From NCBI GenBank assembly GCA_964628035.1, contig CAZVPI010000006.1, positions 75,243 through 139,242 on the forward strand: 64,000 nt of DNA, written 5' to 3'. Below, piece after piece: positions 29,248 through 38,452 of this stretch. Below the pieces are notes generated by a model. It was given only the letters and a program-made list of their open reading frames with translations, ran no database searches and was not told where the DNA came from. This DNA comes from UBA2199 sp964628035. Its GTDB lineage: Bacteria; Acidobacteriota; Aminicenantia; UBA2199. Position 1 is the stretch's first letter, and each line of letters starts with the position of its first letter. The position numbers and the translations under genes were made by a program.

Positions 29248-31324
29248 CCTGCTCTTGGAACTGGGGGTGGAGGAGATCCCGGCCCCGGCGGTGGCCGGGA
29301 TCCGCGACCAGTTGCGCCAGCTCCTGCTGGCCCGCCTGGACCAGGACGGCATCGGCCACGGCGCCGTCGAATGCGCGGCCAGCAACCGCAGGCTGATGGT
29401 GCACGTGACCCAGGTCCCGGAAAAGACCGCCCACAAGGAGGAGACGGTGCTGGGCCCGGCCAAGCGCATCGCCCTCGACGAGCGCGGCCTGCCCACCGTG
29501 GCGCTGAAGAAGTTCTGCGAGTTCCAGGGGGTCAAGCTGACCGACGTGGTGGAGATCGAAACGCCCAAGGGCCACTACCTGGGCATCACCAAGATGGGCG
29601 GCGGCCTGGACACGGCGCCGCTGCTGGCGGCGGCGATCCCGTCCCTGCTGGGCGCGCTGTCCTTCCCCAAGACCATGGTCTGGAACGAGTCGCGCGTCCC
29701 CTTCATCCGCCCGGTGAAGAGCCTCCTCGTCCTGTTCGCCGGCCGCCTGCTCGACGTCGAATTCGCCGGCGTGCGCTCGGGAAACCGCTCGCCCGGGCAC
29801 CTGCTCCTCTCCGACGCCTTCTTCGAGGTCAATTCCACCCGCGAGTACTTCGAGGGGCTGGAGAAGAATTTCATCCTCCTCCACGAGGAGGAGCGCCGGA
29901 GCAAGATCCTCGCTGAGATCCGCGAGGTCGAGGAGGACCTGGAGTGCCGGGTGCCCTGCGACGGCGAGATGCTCGACTACTATGTCTACAGCAACGAGTA
30001 CCCGGTGGTGTTCAGCGGCCGCTTCGATCCCAAGTACCTCGCCCTGCCCGCGGAGATCATCACCGCCTTCATGACCCATGAGAAGAAGCTGCTCCCGGTC
30101 TACGACGCGAAGGGGGCGCTGACCCCGCACTTCGTCGGCGTGGCCAATATCCCCGACGAGAACGGCAAGGTGAGCCAGGGCAACGAGAAGGTCGTCCAGG
30201 CCGCCTTCGAGGACGCGCAGTTCTTCTGGGACCAGGACCGCAAGGAGGATTTCTTCGCCCTGAAGAACCTGCTGAAGAACGTCCTGTTCCAGAAGGAGCT
30301 GGGCACCTACTACGAGAAGGTGGAGCGCCTGGCCGCCCTCGTCGACTTCATCATCAACGAGACGCACCTGGACGCCATGCGCGAGCCGCTGCACAAGGCC
30401 GCCTTCCACTGCAAGAACGACCTGCTGACCAAGATGGTGCGCGAGTTCCCCTCGCTGCAGGGGATCATGGGCGGGCTCTACCTGAAGGCCGCCGGCGAGG
30501 ATCCCCGCGTCTGGAAGGCCATTTACGGCCACTACAAGCCGCGCGGGCTGGCCGACGAGAAGCTGGACGACGTGGGCGCCGGCATCCTCTCCATCGCCGA
30601 CCGCATGGACAGCCTCGCCGGCCTGGTGGGCAAGGGGATCAAGATCTCCAGCTCCAAGGACCCCTACGGCATCCGCCGCGACGCCAGCGCCATCATCAAG
30701 ATCATCGCCGATTTCGGCCTGCCCCTCAACCTGGCGCCGCTGATCCGCCTGGCCGCACTGAACTTCGCCAAGAACGACGACGACCTGCAGCAGAACACGC
30801 GCACGCTGCGCGAGCTGCTGGCCTCGCGGCTGGAAAGCTACCTGAAGGACCACCTGAAGTGCCGCTATGACGTGGTCAACGCCGTCATGAGCCAGGAGAC
30901 CATGGCCGTCCAGGCCAAGGTCCTCCAGGCCCAGGCCGTTTCGCGCCTGGTGGCCAGCGGCATGGCCGAGCCCCTGGCCGCCCTGCACCGCCGCCTGAAG
31001 AACATCGGCGGCGGCAGCGAGCGCTTTCCCTTTTCCGAGGAGGAGCTGAAGGAAAAGGAGGAGAAGCTCCTCTCGGACGTTTTCAAGGAGGCCAAGCCGC
31101 GCATCGACAGCCTGATCCTGCGCGGCGAGTACGCCCAGGCCAGTTCCGAGATCCTGGAAATGAAGCCGTTCATCGACGCCTTCTTCGACAAGATCCTCGT
31201 GATGGACAAGAACCCCGTCCTACGCAAGAACCGCATCGCCCTGCTGCAGCGCCTCGACGAGCTGCTGGCGGCGGTGGCCGATTTCTCACTGTTGGTCGAG
31301 ACCAAACCAGGAGGAAAATCATGA
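29240..31324 (+). CDS. glyS: Glycine--tRNA ligase beta subunit
   Basis: tRNA-binding chain of glycyl-tRNA synthetase. The 694 residues start LLLELGVEEIPAPAV, followed by LPKTMVW-type FPKTMVWNESRVPFIRPVKS, FVGVANIPDENGKVSQGNEKV, the HD-like LLTKMVREFPSLQGIMGGLY and a C-terminal anticodon-binding region ending with FFDKILVMDKNPVLRKNRIA. It overlaps glyQ by 8 bp and the next gene by 4 bp. Length normal. Confidence 0.97.
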   Translation: MADLLLELGVEEIPAPAVAGIRDQLRQLLLARLDQDGIGHGAVECAASNRRLMVHVTQVPEKTAHKEETVLGPAKRIALDERGLPTVALKKFCEFQGVKLTDVVEIETPKGHYLGITKMGGGLDTAPLLAAAIPSLLGALSFPKTMVWNESRVPFIRPVKSLLVLFAGRLLDVEFAGVRSGNRSPGHLLLSDAFFEVNSTREYFEGLEKNFILLHEEERRSKILAEIREVEEDLECRVPCDGEMLDYYVYSNEYPVVFSGRFDPKYLALPAEIITAFMTHEKKLLPVYDAKGALTPHFVGVANIPDENGKVSQGNEKVVQAAFEDAQFFWDQDRKEDFFALKNLLKNVLFQKELGTYYEKVERLAALVDFIINETHLDAMREPLHKAAFHCKNDLLTKMVREFPSLQGIMGGLYLKAAGEDPRVWKAIYGHYKPRGLADEKLDDVGAGILSIADRMDSLAGLVGKGIKISSSKDPYGIRRDASAIIKIIADFGLPLNLAPLIRLAALNFAKNDDDLQQNTRTLRELLASRLESYLKDHLKCRYDVVNAVMSQETMAVQAKVLQAQAVSRLVASGMAEPLAALHRRLKNIGGGSERFPFSEEELKEKEEKLLSDVFKEAKPRIDSLILRGEYAQASSEILEMKPFIDAFFDKILVMDKNPVLRKNRIALLQRLDELLAAVADFSLLVETKPGGKS

Positions 31325-33405
31325 AGGAAATAGCAAGCGAGAACCTGCGCAACGTGGCCGTGGTCGGCCACGGCCAGAGCGGGAAGACGAGCCTCGTGGC
31401 GGCCATGCTCTACGGCGGCAGGATGGTCAACCGCCTGGGAAGGGTGGACCAGGGCAACACGGTCACCGACTTCGACGAGGAGGAGATCGCCCGCAAGATC
31501 TCCATCCAGGCCTCCCTGGCCTATGTCATCCGCGACAAGGCCAAGATCAACCTGCTCGACACGCCGGGTTTCGCCAACTTCGTCTGGGAGACCCTGGTGG
31601 CGCTGCGCGCCGTCGAGACGGGCCTGATGGTCGTCTCGGCCCAGGAGGGCGTGCAGGTGCAGACCGAGAAGATCTTCGACGGCATGACCGAGATGGCGCG
31701 GCCGGCCGTGTTCTTCGTCAACAAGATGAGCAAGGAGCTGGTCGACTTCGACAAGGTGCTGGACTCGCTGATCGACACCTTCGGCAAGAACGTCGTCGCC
31801 GTCCAGGTGCCCATCGGCCAGGGCCCCGACTTCAGCGGCCTGGTCGACCTGGTGGAGATGAAGGCCTGGCAGTTCGCCGCCGACGACAAGGGCGAGAGCC
31901 GCGAGATCCCCATCCCCGAGGCGCTGAAGGACGAGGTGGGCGTGCGCCGCGAGGCGCTGCTGGAGAAGATCGCCGAGAACGACGAGAAGCGTATGGAAAA
32001 ATACCTGGCCGAAGGCACGCTGTCCCCCGAGGAAGTGCGTGCCGGCCTGAAAAGCGCCCTGCTGCAGCGCAACGCCTTCCCGGTGCTGCTGGGCGACGCT
32101 CTGGCCAACCGCGGCGTGTCGTTCCTGATGGACTTCCTCGTCGCCTACGCCCCCTCGCCGCTGGAGGCCGCGCCGGCCGTCGACCGCAATGGCGCGCCGC
32201 TCCCGGCCCTGCCGACGGCGCCCCTGGCCGCCCTGGTCTTCAAGACCATCTCCGACCCCTTCACCGGCAAGATCTCCCTGATCCGCGTGTTCTCTGGGGT
32301 CTTCAAGCCCGACAGCTTCTACTTCAACACCAACAAGGAGGTCGAGGAGCGCGTGGCCGGCCTCTTTCTCCTGCAGGGCAAGGCCCAGGAGCAGACCGGC
32401 GAGGTCCAACCCGGGGACATCGTCGCCGTGACCAAGCTGAAGGAGACCCAGACCGGCGACACGCTGACGACCAAGGGCGACAAGCTGCAACTGCCGCCGA
32501 TCACCTTCCCGGTCCCGTCCATTTCCTTCGCCGTGGAGCCCAAGGCCCGCGCCGACGAGGGCAAGATCTCCAGCGCCCTGCAGCGCATCATGGAGGAGGA
32601 CCCGACCATCAAGATGCTGCGTGACCCGCAGACGAAAGAGCTGGTCATCTCCGGCAACGGCCAGCTGCACGTCGAGCTGGTGGTCAACAAGCTGAAGCGC
32701 AAGTACGGCGTCGAAGTGGGCATGAAGCCCCCCAAGATCGCCTACCGCGAGACGATCCTGGGCAAGGCCGACGTCGACAAGAAGCACAAGAAGCAGAGCG
32801 GCGGCCGCGGCCAGTACGGCCACGTGCTGATCCGCATGGAGCCGCTGCCCCGCGGCGGCGACTACGAGTTCGTCAACTCCCTGGTGGGCATGTCCATCCC
32901 GCGCAACTTCGTGCCGGCCATCGAAAAGGGGATCCTCGAGGCCAAGAACACCGGCGTGCTGGCCGGCTACCCCGTGGTCGACTTCAAGATCGAGCTGTAC
33001 GACGGCAGCCACCACGAGGTCGACTCGTCGGACATGGCCTTCAAGATCGCCTCGTCCAAGGCCTTCAAGACGGCCATGAAGCTGGCCCGGCCGACCATCC
33101 TCGAGCCGGTGATGAACGTCGAGGTGGTCATCCCCGAGGAGTTCATGGGCGAGATCAACGGCAACCTCAGCGGCCGACGCGGCCGCATCCAGGGCATGGA
33201 GACCAAGGGCAAGAACCACGTGGTCAAGGCCGCCGTGCCCATGTCGGAAATGCTGGATTTCGAGCCCACCCTGACCTCGATCACCGGCGGCCGCGGCAGC
33301 TACGTTATGGAGTTCTCCCATTACGAGGAGGTCCCCGCCCACCTGCAGAAGAAGATCATCGACGAGGCGGTCAAGGAAGGACGGGTCAAGGAAGAAGAAG
33401 AATAA
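31321..33405 (+). CDS. Elongation factor G-like protein (EF-G2 type)
   Basis: Translational GTPase related to EF-G. The 694 residues show the P loop GHGQSGKT (16-23), G3 as DTPGF (80-84), then domains II-V with RGQYGHVLIRMEP and GRRGRIQGMETKG. The G4 motif, normally NKMD and responsible for choosing guanine, reads NKMS (134-137). The first domain also lacks the AHIDAGKTT form of canonical EF-G, so this is the second, paralogous type; canonical fusA should lie elsewhere. The stop of glyS overlaps its ATG and AGGAGG precedes it. Precise role in translation is not settled for this class. Confidence 0.93.
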   Translation: MKEIASENLRNVAVVGHGQSGKTSLVAAMLYGGRMVNRLGRVDQGNTVTDFDEEEIARKISIQASLAYVIRDKAKINLLDTPGFANFVWETLVALRAVETGLMVVSAQEGVQVQTEKIFDGMTEMARPAVFFVNKMSKELVDFDKVLDSLIDTFGKNVVAVQVPIGQGPDFSGLVDLVEMKAWQFAADDKGESREIPIPEALKDEVGVRREALLEKIAENDEKRMEKYLAEGTLSPEEVRAGLKSALLQRNAFPVLLGDALANRGVSFLMDFLVAYAPSPLEAAPAVDRNGAPLPALPTAPLAALVFKTISDPFTGKISLIRVFSGVFKPDSFYFNTNKEVEERVAGLFLLQGKAQEQTGEVQPGDIVAVTKLKETQTGDTLTTKGDKLQLPPITFPVPSISFAVEPKARADEGKISSALQRIMEEDPTIKMLRDPQTKELVISGNGQLHVELVVNKLKRKYGVEVGMKPPKIAYRETILGKADVDKKHKKQSGGRGQYGHVLIRMEPLPRGGDYEFVNSLVGMSIPRNFVPAIEKGILEAKNTGVLAGYPVVDFKIELYDGSHHEVDSSDMAFKIASSKAFKTAMKLARPTILEPVMNVEVVIPEEFMGEINGNLSGRRGRIQGMETKGKNHVVKAAVPMSEMLDFEPTLTSITGGRGSYVMEFSHYEEVPAHLQKKIIDEAVKEGRVKEEEE

Positions 33406-33544
33406 GAAGGAGTTCGTGATAGGGGTGGTGGTGGCAGCAGGGAAACGGACCGCGGTTTATGAACGGTGAGAGGCGAGGCTTAGATCGAACAGCGGCTCAT
33501 TCCTTTCACGTTTCACCTTCCCCGTTTCCAGTCGATTCGCCCCC
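33406..33544. other. short spacer with GTGAAACGTGAAAGG-type inverted repeat
   Basis: AACGGTGAGAGGCG (about 33461) and CTTTCACGTTTCACC (about 33503) are partly complementary, so the end of the long gcv-gly transcript may fold here. No T run follows. No gene seen. Confidence 0.4.
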
Positions 33545-34576
33545 ATGATGAAACTGTCCGACTTTGACTTTAATCTGCCTGCGGAGCTGATCGCCCGTTT
33601 CCCGGCCGAGCGCCGCGACGGGTCGCGGCTGCTGCGCCTCGACCGCCGCAGCGGCGCCGTGTCGCATCACCGCTTCGCCGAGCTCCCGGACCTGCTCGCC
33701 GCCGGCGATTTCCTGGTCATGAACGACTCGCGCGTCCTGCCGGCGCGCCTGCTGGGGAGTGTCGCCGGTTGTCCGGCCGAGCTGCTGGTCGTGCGCGACC
33801 CCGGCGATGGAACGCTCGAGGCCCTCTGCCGGCCCGCGGCGCGCTTCCGCCCCGGGCTGGAGTTCCTGGCCGACGGCGGCCCCCGCGCCGTCGTCATCGA
33901 GGCCTGCGGCCGCGGCCGCAGGCGGCTTCGCTTCGACCGCGAGTTCGCCCGCGTCCTCGAGCACGGCTACGCGCCGCTGCCGCCCTACATCAAGCGCCGG
34001 GCGCAGGAGGCGGCCGCCTGCCGATGCTACGATCTGGAGCGCTACCAGACGGTCTATGCCCGCCGGCCCGGCTCCATCGCCGCCCCGACCGCCGGCCTGC
34101 ATTTCACGCCGGAGGTCCTGGAGCGGCTCGGCCGCAGCCATGATGTCCTCACCATCACCCTTGACGTCGGCGAGGCCACGTTCCAGGCCATCGAAACGGA
34201 GGAGCTCGAACGTCACCGCATGGGCAGCGAGCGCATCCGCATCCCGGCCGCGACGGCGAGGCGCATCGCCGAGCTGAAGGGGCGGGGGGGGGCGCTGCTG
34301 GCGGTGGGCACCACCTCGGTGCGCTCGCTGGAGAGTTACGCCCGGCTCGACGCCGGCGCGCCGCGCGAGGAGTTCGCCTCGGATATTTTCATCGCCCCCA
34401 GCTTCCGCTTTCTGCTGGTCGACAAGCTGCTGACCAATTTCCACCTGCCCAGGTCGTCGCTCTTCATCCTGGCCAGCGCCTTCGCCGGCCCGCAGGCCCT
34501 GCGCGAGGCCTACCGCGTCGCCATCGCGGAGAAGTACCGCTTCTTCTCCTATGGCGACGCCATGTTGATAGTATAA
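33545..34576 (+). CDS. queA: S-adenosylmethionine:tRNA ribosyltransferase-isomerase
   Basis: Adds the cyclopentane ring precursor from SAM to preQ1-modified tRNA in queuosine synthesis. The 343 residues contain LSDFDFNLPAELIARFP, FLVMNDSRVLPARLLG, SIAAPTAGLHFTPEVL, ITLDVGEATFQAI and FHLPRSSLFILASAFAG, all standard. The start could be 33545 or the adjacent ATG at 33548; there is no clear Shine-Dalgarno. Its upstream spacer is short and the gene may belong to the preceding operon by read-through. Confidence 0.96.
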   Translation: MMKLSDFDFNLPAELIARFPAERRDGSRLLRLDRRSGAVSHHRFAELPDLLAAGDFLVMNDSRVLPARLLGSVAGCPAELLVVRDPGDGTLEALCRPAARFRPGLEFLADGGPRAVVIEACGRGRRRLRFDREFARVLEHGYAPLPPYIKRRAQEAAACRCYDLERYQTVYARRPGSIAAPTAGLHFTPEVLERLGRSHDVLTITLDVGEATFQAIETEELERHRMGSERIRIPAATARRIAELKGRGGALLAVGTTSVRSLESYARLDAGAPREEFASDIFIAPSFRFLLVDKLLTNFHLPRSSLFILASAFAGPQALREAYRVAIAEKYRFFSYGDAMLIV

Positions 34577-34588
34577 AGGAACGATCTA

Positions 34589-34794
34589 GAGACGTTAGAC
34601 GTTAGTAGTTAGTAATTAGCAAGAAAAAAGGCCCTAGAAAATATACTCGTTTACTCGCTTGCTGACGTCTAGCGTTTTAGAAAAAGACCTTAGGCGTTTG
34701 ACGTTAGGGGTTAGCAAGTCAACAAGTGACAGTGCCTTTCTCTTGCTAACGTCTAGCGTCTAACGTCTCGTGCTCGTTCTAACGTCTAACGTCT
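34589..34794. repeat. inverted-repeat island of ACGTCTA-type short repeats
   Basis: The left arm GAGACGTTAGACGTTAG (34589-34605) matches the complement of the right arm CTAGCGTCTAACGTCTC (34753-34769) at 16 of 17 bases. Between and after them the heptamer-like AACGTCT, GACGTCTAGCG and TTGACGTTAG recur in both orientations, together with CTTGCTAAC and TTAGCAAG. It ends only 10 bp before the purC -35 box. Confidence 0.7.
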
Positions 34795-34804
34795 TCCTCC
34801 CCGA

Positions 34805-34833
34805 TTGACAAACGCCCCTGACTTGCCTACAAT
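34805..34833 (+). promoter_or_regulatory. purC promoter
   Basis: TTGACA (34805-34810), 17 bp, TACAAT (34828-34833): the closest match to the sigma-70-type consensus in this window. Predicted leader about 30 nt. Confidence 0.85.
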
Positions 34834-34870
34834 GAGGCTTCATCGTTTCCAACAACGCGAGAGGAGAGCA

Positions 34871-35767
34871 ATGCTGCAGGCACTGGACAAGGCAGAACTG
34901 CCTTTCAAATTATTCAAGCGCGGCAAGGTGCGAGACGTGTTCGAGGTCGACGGCCGGCTGCTGATCGTTTCCAGCGATCGCATCTCGGCCTTCGACTACG
35001 TCCTGCCCTCGCTCATACCAGGCAAGGGAGCCGTCCTGAACCGCCTCGCCGCCTTCTGGTTCGAGCGCACGCGCGGCATCGTCCCCAACCACGTGATCAG
35101 CTCCACGCCCGAGGCGCTGCCCGAGTTCCGCGATCATGCCGCCGTGCTGCACAAGCGGGCGCTGCTGGCCCGCCGCCTCGACGCCTTGCCGGTCGAGGCC
35201 ATCGTCCGCGGCTACATCGTCGGCTCGGGCTGGAACGCCTACCAGAAGGACGGGGCGATCTGCGGCGTGAAGCTGCCCGCCGGGCTGCGCTTCGCCGACC
35301 GCCTGGACGAGCCCGTCTTCACCCCCACCACCAAGGCCGAAAAAGGGCACGACGAGAACATCACCTTCGGCCAGCTCGCCGGCCGCCTGGGCAGCGAGAC
35401 GGCCGGGCGCATCCGCGACCTGTCGCTGCGCCTGTTCACCGCCGCCGGCGCCTACGCCCTGGAGCGGGGCATCATCATCGCCGATTCCAAGTTCGAATTC
35501 GGCCGCGGCGAGAACGGGGAGATCGTGGTCATCGACGAGATCTTCACCCCCGACTCCTCCCGCTTCTGGAAGCGCGACGAATACCGCCCCGGCCAGGAGC
35601 CTCCGCCCTTCGACAAGCAGTTCGTGCGCAACCACCTGCTGGCCTCCTCCTGGGACCGGAATTCCCCGCCCCCGCCGCTGCCCGCGGACGTCATCGAGGC
35701 CACGGCGGCCAAGTACGGCGAGATCTACCGCGTCCTGACCGGCCTCCCGGCCGGCGACCTGGCCTAG
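34871..35767 (+). CDS. purC: Phosphoribosylaminoimidazole-succinocarboxamide synthase
   Basis: Ligase of purine synthesis joining CAIR and aspartate with ATP. The 298 residues contain GKVRDVFEVDGRLLIVSSDR, SAFDYVLPSLIPGKGAVLN, VEAIVRGYIVGSGW and IIIADSKFEFGRGENGEIV, with DEIFTPDSSRFW; this is the longer, SAICAR-type form. ATG 34871 is chosen because GAGAGGAGAGCA lies just before it and the promoter leaves no room for the earlier in-frame ATGs. A Fis-like gene follows after 16 bp. Confidence 0.96.
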   Translation: MLQALDKAELPFKLFKRGKVRDVFEVDGRLLIVSSDRISAFDYVLPSLIPGKGAVLNRLAAFWFERTRGIVPNHVISSTPEALPEFRDHAAVLHKRALLARRLDALPVEAIVRGYIVGSGWNAYQKDGAICGVKLPAGLRFADRLDEPVFTPTTKAEKGHDENITFGQLAGRLGSETAGRIRDLSLRLFTAAGAYALERGIIIADSKFEFGRGENGEIVVIDEIFTPDSSRFWKRDEYRPGQEPPPFDKQFVRNHLLASSWDRNSPPPPLPADVIEATAAKYGEIYRVLTGLPAGDLA

Positions 35768-35783
35768 CGCCGGCGGCACCCCC

Positions 35784-36059
35784 ATGACAGCCAAACGGAT
35801 CACTGAGCTGGCCGATCAGTTCGAGGCCCTGACCATCAAGAACCAGATGCGCATCCTGGCCGGGAAGGCGGTCAATTCCCGCTACCTCTTCTTCCGCGAG
35901 ATCACCGAGGAGTTCGAGCGGACCCTGCTGCAGGCCCTGCTGGAAAAGCACGACTACAACCTGCTGAAGATGTCGGCCAGCGTCAAGCTGCACCGCAACA
36001 CCATCGCCAAGAAGATGCGCAAGCTCAAGATCAAGGAGAAGCGGGCCCGGGGCAAGTGA
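35784..36059 (+). CDS. small Fis-family helix-turn-helix protein
   Basis: A 91-residue DNA-binding protein. The C-terminal half matches the Fis/NtrC-type helix-turn-helix: TLLQALLEKHDYNLLKMSAS, then VKLHRNTIAKKMRKLKI with a basic end. The N-terminal 40 residues may form the dimerisation helices as in Fis, although the long DIFVVYV-type hairpin is not evident. It could act as a nucleoid-associated protein or a local regulator. It follows purC at 16 bp and is probably co-transcribed. Confidence 0.78.
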   Translation: MTAKRITELADQFEALTIKNQMRILAGKAVNSRYLFFREITEEFERTLLQALLEKHDYNLLKMSASVKLHRNTIAKKMRKLKIKEKRARGK

Positions 36060-36080
36060 GTCCGGAACTCCCGGCGGCGG

Positions 36081-36109
36081 TTGCCAAGCGCCGCCCCCTG
36101 TGCTATAAG
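36081..36109 (+). promoter_or_regulatory. promoter of the acyl-CoA/acyl-ACP ligase gene
   Basis: TTGCCA (36081-36086), 17 bp, TATAAG (36104-36109) preceded by TGTGC. The leader of about 27 nt contains GGAGGTGA before the TTG start. Confidence 0.68.
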
Positions 36110-36142
36110 GAATCGTTAAAAAAAAAGCACCGGAGGTGACCC

Positions 36143-37660
36143 TTGCTCCTGCACCAGGAATTCGTCAAGAACGCCAAGAAGTTCGGGGCCAAGCCGGCGA
36201 TCATCGACCGCTTTTTGGAGAAGACGGTCAGCTATGAGAAGGCGCTGATCGCCTCGCTGATCCTGGCCAACAAGTTCAAGAAGTACCGCGACGGCTTCAT
36301 CGGCATCATGGTGCCGACGTCGGCCGGCTGCATGCTGTCGGTGCTGGGGGTGCTCCTGGCCGGCAAGGTGCCGGTGATGATCAATTACTCGACCGGGGCC
36401 GCCGGCAACGCCGAGTACGCCCAGCGCAAGTGCGGCTTCAAGACCATCATCGCCTCGCGGGCGCTGCTGGAAAAGATCGGCTGCCGGCTGGTGTCGGGCA
36501 TGGTCTTCCTGGAGGACATCATGGCGGGCATCAGCCCCATCGACAAGGTGGCGGCGCTGGTCAAGTCCAAGCTGCCGCTGCGCCTGCTGCTGAATTCGCT
36601 GCACGCGGGCGACCCCGACGACAACCTGGTCATCCTCTTCACCTCGGGAAGCGAGAAGGACCCCAAGGCGGTGCAGCTGACCCACCGCAACATCGGCTCC
36701 AACGTCCAGGACATCGGCCGCGTTCTGGACGTGACCAGCGACGACGTCATGCTGGCCAACCTGCCGCTGTTCCACGTGTTCGGCCACAACATCGACTTCT
36801 GGCTGCCTCTGCTCTACGGCATGACCATCGTCGCCTACGCCAACCCCCTGGAGTACCGCAAGATCAGCACCCTCGTGCGCGAGGAGAAGGTCTCGCTGAT
36901 GGTCGGCACCCCCAGCTTCTTCGCCGGCTACCTGCGCCAGTCCGATCCCGGCGACTTCAGCACGGTGCGCGTCGCCGTGGCCGGGGCCGACAAGACCCCC
37001 GACTCGCTGCGCCAGGGCTTCCTGCAGAAGCACGGCCTGGAGCTGTGCGAGGGCTACGGCACCACCGAGACCAGCCCGGTCGTCTCCACCAACCTGCCCG
37101 GGGCCAACAAGCCGGGGAGCATCGGCAAGGTCCTGCCCAGCGTGCGCGTGAAGATCGTCGACATCAACACCGGCGAGGTTCTGCCGCCGGGCGGGGAGGG
37201 CAAGATCCTGGTCAAGGGCGACCTGGTGATGAAGGGCTACTTCGACGACCTGGAGGAGACCTCGCTGCGCATCAAGGACGGCTGGTACGAGACGGGCGAC
37301 ATGGGCGTCCTCGACGAGGAGGGCTACCTGTGGCACCGCGGCCGGCTGAAGCGCTTCGTCAAGATCGGCGGCGAGATGGTCTCGCTGGTGCGGGTGGAGA
37401 CGGAGATGCTCAGGCACCTGCCCGAGGGGATCGACTGCTGCGTGGTCGAGGTCCCCGACTCGCTGAAGGGGGCGAGGATCGTCGCCGCCGTGACCGGGGA
37501 GATCAACGAGCGCAAGGTCCTCAAGGCCTTGGCCGAGGAGCTGCCGGCGATCGCTTTGCCCAGGCAGTTCGTGGTGCTGGGCGAGTTCCCCAAGATGGGC
37601 AGCGGCAAGATCGACTTCCGCACCATCACCGAGCTGGTGCGCCAGAAGCTGAATTCCTGA
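36143..37660 (+). CDS. AMP-binding acyl-CoA/acyl-ACP ligase, Aas-like
   Basis: Adenylate-forming enzyme that activates a carboxylic acid, most likely a fatty acid. In 505 residues the core motifs are ILFTSGSEKDPKAVQLTH (P loop-like), LPLFHVFGHN, EGYGTTETSP, WYETGDMGVLDEEGYLWHRG and the C-terminal catalytic lysine region MGSGKIDFRT. The closest resemblance is the ligase half of Aas, which re-acylates lysophospholipids; the acyltransferase half is absent. The TTG start follows GGAGGTGA. It is convergent with uppP with 28 bp between stops. Confidence 0.88.
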   Translation: MLLHQEFVKNAKKFGAKPAIIDRFLEKTVSYEKALIASLILANKFKKYRDGFIGIMVPTSAGCMLSVLGVLLAGKVPVMINYSTGAAGNAEYAQRKCGFKTIIASRALLEKIGCRLVSGMVFLEDIMAGISPIDKVAALVKSKLPLRLLLNSLHAGDPDDNLVILFTSGSEKDPKAVQLTHRNIGSNVQDIGRVLDVTSDDVMLANLPLFHVFGHNIDFWLPLLYGMTIVAYANPLEYRKISTLVREEKVSLMVGTPSFFAGYLRQSDPGDFSTVRVAVAGADKTPDSLRQGFLQKHGLELCEGYGTTETSPVVSTNLPGANKPGSIGKVLPSVRVKIVDINTGEVLPPGGEGKILVKGDLVMKGYFDDLEETSLRIKDGWYETGDMGVLDEEGYLWHRGRLKRFVKIGGEMVSLVRVETEMLRHLPEGIDCCVVEVPDSLKGARIVAAVTGEINERKVLKALAEELPAIALPRQFVVLGEFPKMGSGKIDFRTITELVRQKLNS

Positions 37661-37688
37661 GCCGGCCCCGGCCGCCTGCGGGCCCGCC

Positions 37689-38450
37689 TTAGAAGAAGGC
37701 CAGCACCAGCGCGCCCAGGGGCAGGACGTACCAGGCGAAGCGGTGGAAACGGTCGCGGGCGACGATGCGCCGCAGCAACGCCAGGGACAGCAGCCCCGTG
37801 AGCGCCGCCACCGCCACGGCCAGCGCCAGATGCGGCCAGTGGCCGCCGCTCCAGGGAACGGCCGACGATTCCAGCAGCAGCGCCCCCAAGACCGCCGGGA
37901 TGGACAGGAGAAAAGAGAAGCGGAAGGAGAAGTCGAAGCCCAGCCCCAGGACCAGGGCTACGGCGATGGTCGTGCCCGAGCGCGAGACGCCGGGGGTGAT
38001 GGCGATGCCCTGGGCCACGCCGATGATCAGGGCGGCCGCCAGGTCGGGGATCCTGCCGTTCAGCCTCAGGAACCTGCCCGCCAGCAGGACGACGCCGGTA
38101 AACAGGAAGGCCAAGCCCAGGTGGGAAGTGCGGCTGAAAAGCGACTCGAAAAAATCCTTGAGCAGGAAACCGATCAGGGCCGTGGGCACGCTGGCCGTTG
38201 CCAGCAGCCCGATCAGGCGGAGGTTTTCCTTGCGGTAGAAGCGCAGCGCCAGCTCCTTCAGGTCGGAGAAGAAATAGACGACCACCGCCAGCAGGGTGCC
38301 CAGGTGGAAGAAAATATCGTAGACCAGAGGCAGGGTGTTGAAGTCCAGCCAGTGCTGGAAAAGCACCAGGTGGCCGCTGGAGCTGACCGGAAAGAACTCG
38401 GTGAGCCCCTGGACCGCGGCCAGCAGGACGATCTTCAGCGTTTGCGGCAC
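37689..38450 (-). CDS. uppP: Undecaprenyl-diphosphatase UppP (BacA)
   Basis: Membrane phosphatase that recycles undecaprenyl pyrophosphate for cell-wall and glycan assembly. The 253 residues have the signature GLTEFFPVSSSGHLVL near the N-terminus and GVSRSGTTIAVAL in the middle, with about eight hydrophobic segments. The GTG at 38450 lies 2 bp after the phosphomannomutase stop, so both are translated from one message. Confidence 0.96.
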   Translation of the reverse strand: MPQTLKIVLLAAVQGLTEFFPVSSSGHLVLFQHWLDFNTLPLVYDIFFHLGTLLAVVVYFFSDLKELALRFYRKENLRLIGLLATASVPTALIGFLLKDFFESLFSRTSHLGLAFLFTGVVLLAGRFLRLNGRIPDLAAALIIGVAQGIAITPGVSRSGTTIAVALVLGLGFDFSFRFSFLLSIPAVLGALLLESSAVPWSGGHWPHLALAVAVAALTGLLSLALLRRIVARDRFHRFAWYVLPLGALVLAFF

Positions 38451-38452
38451 GC

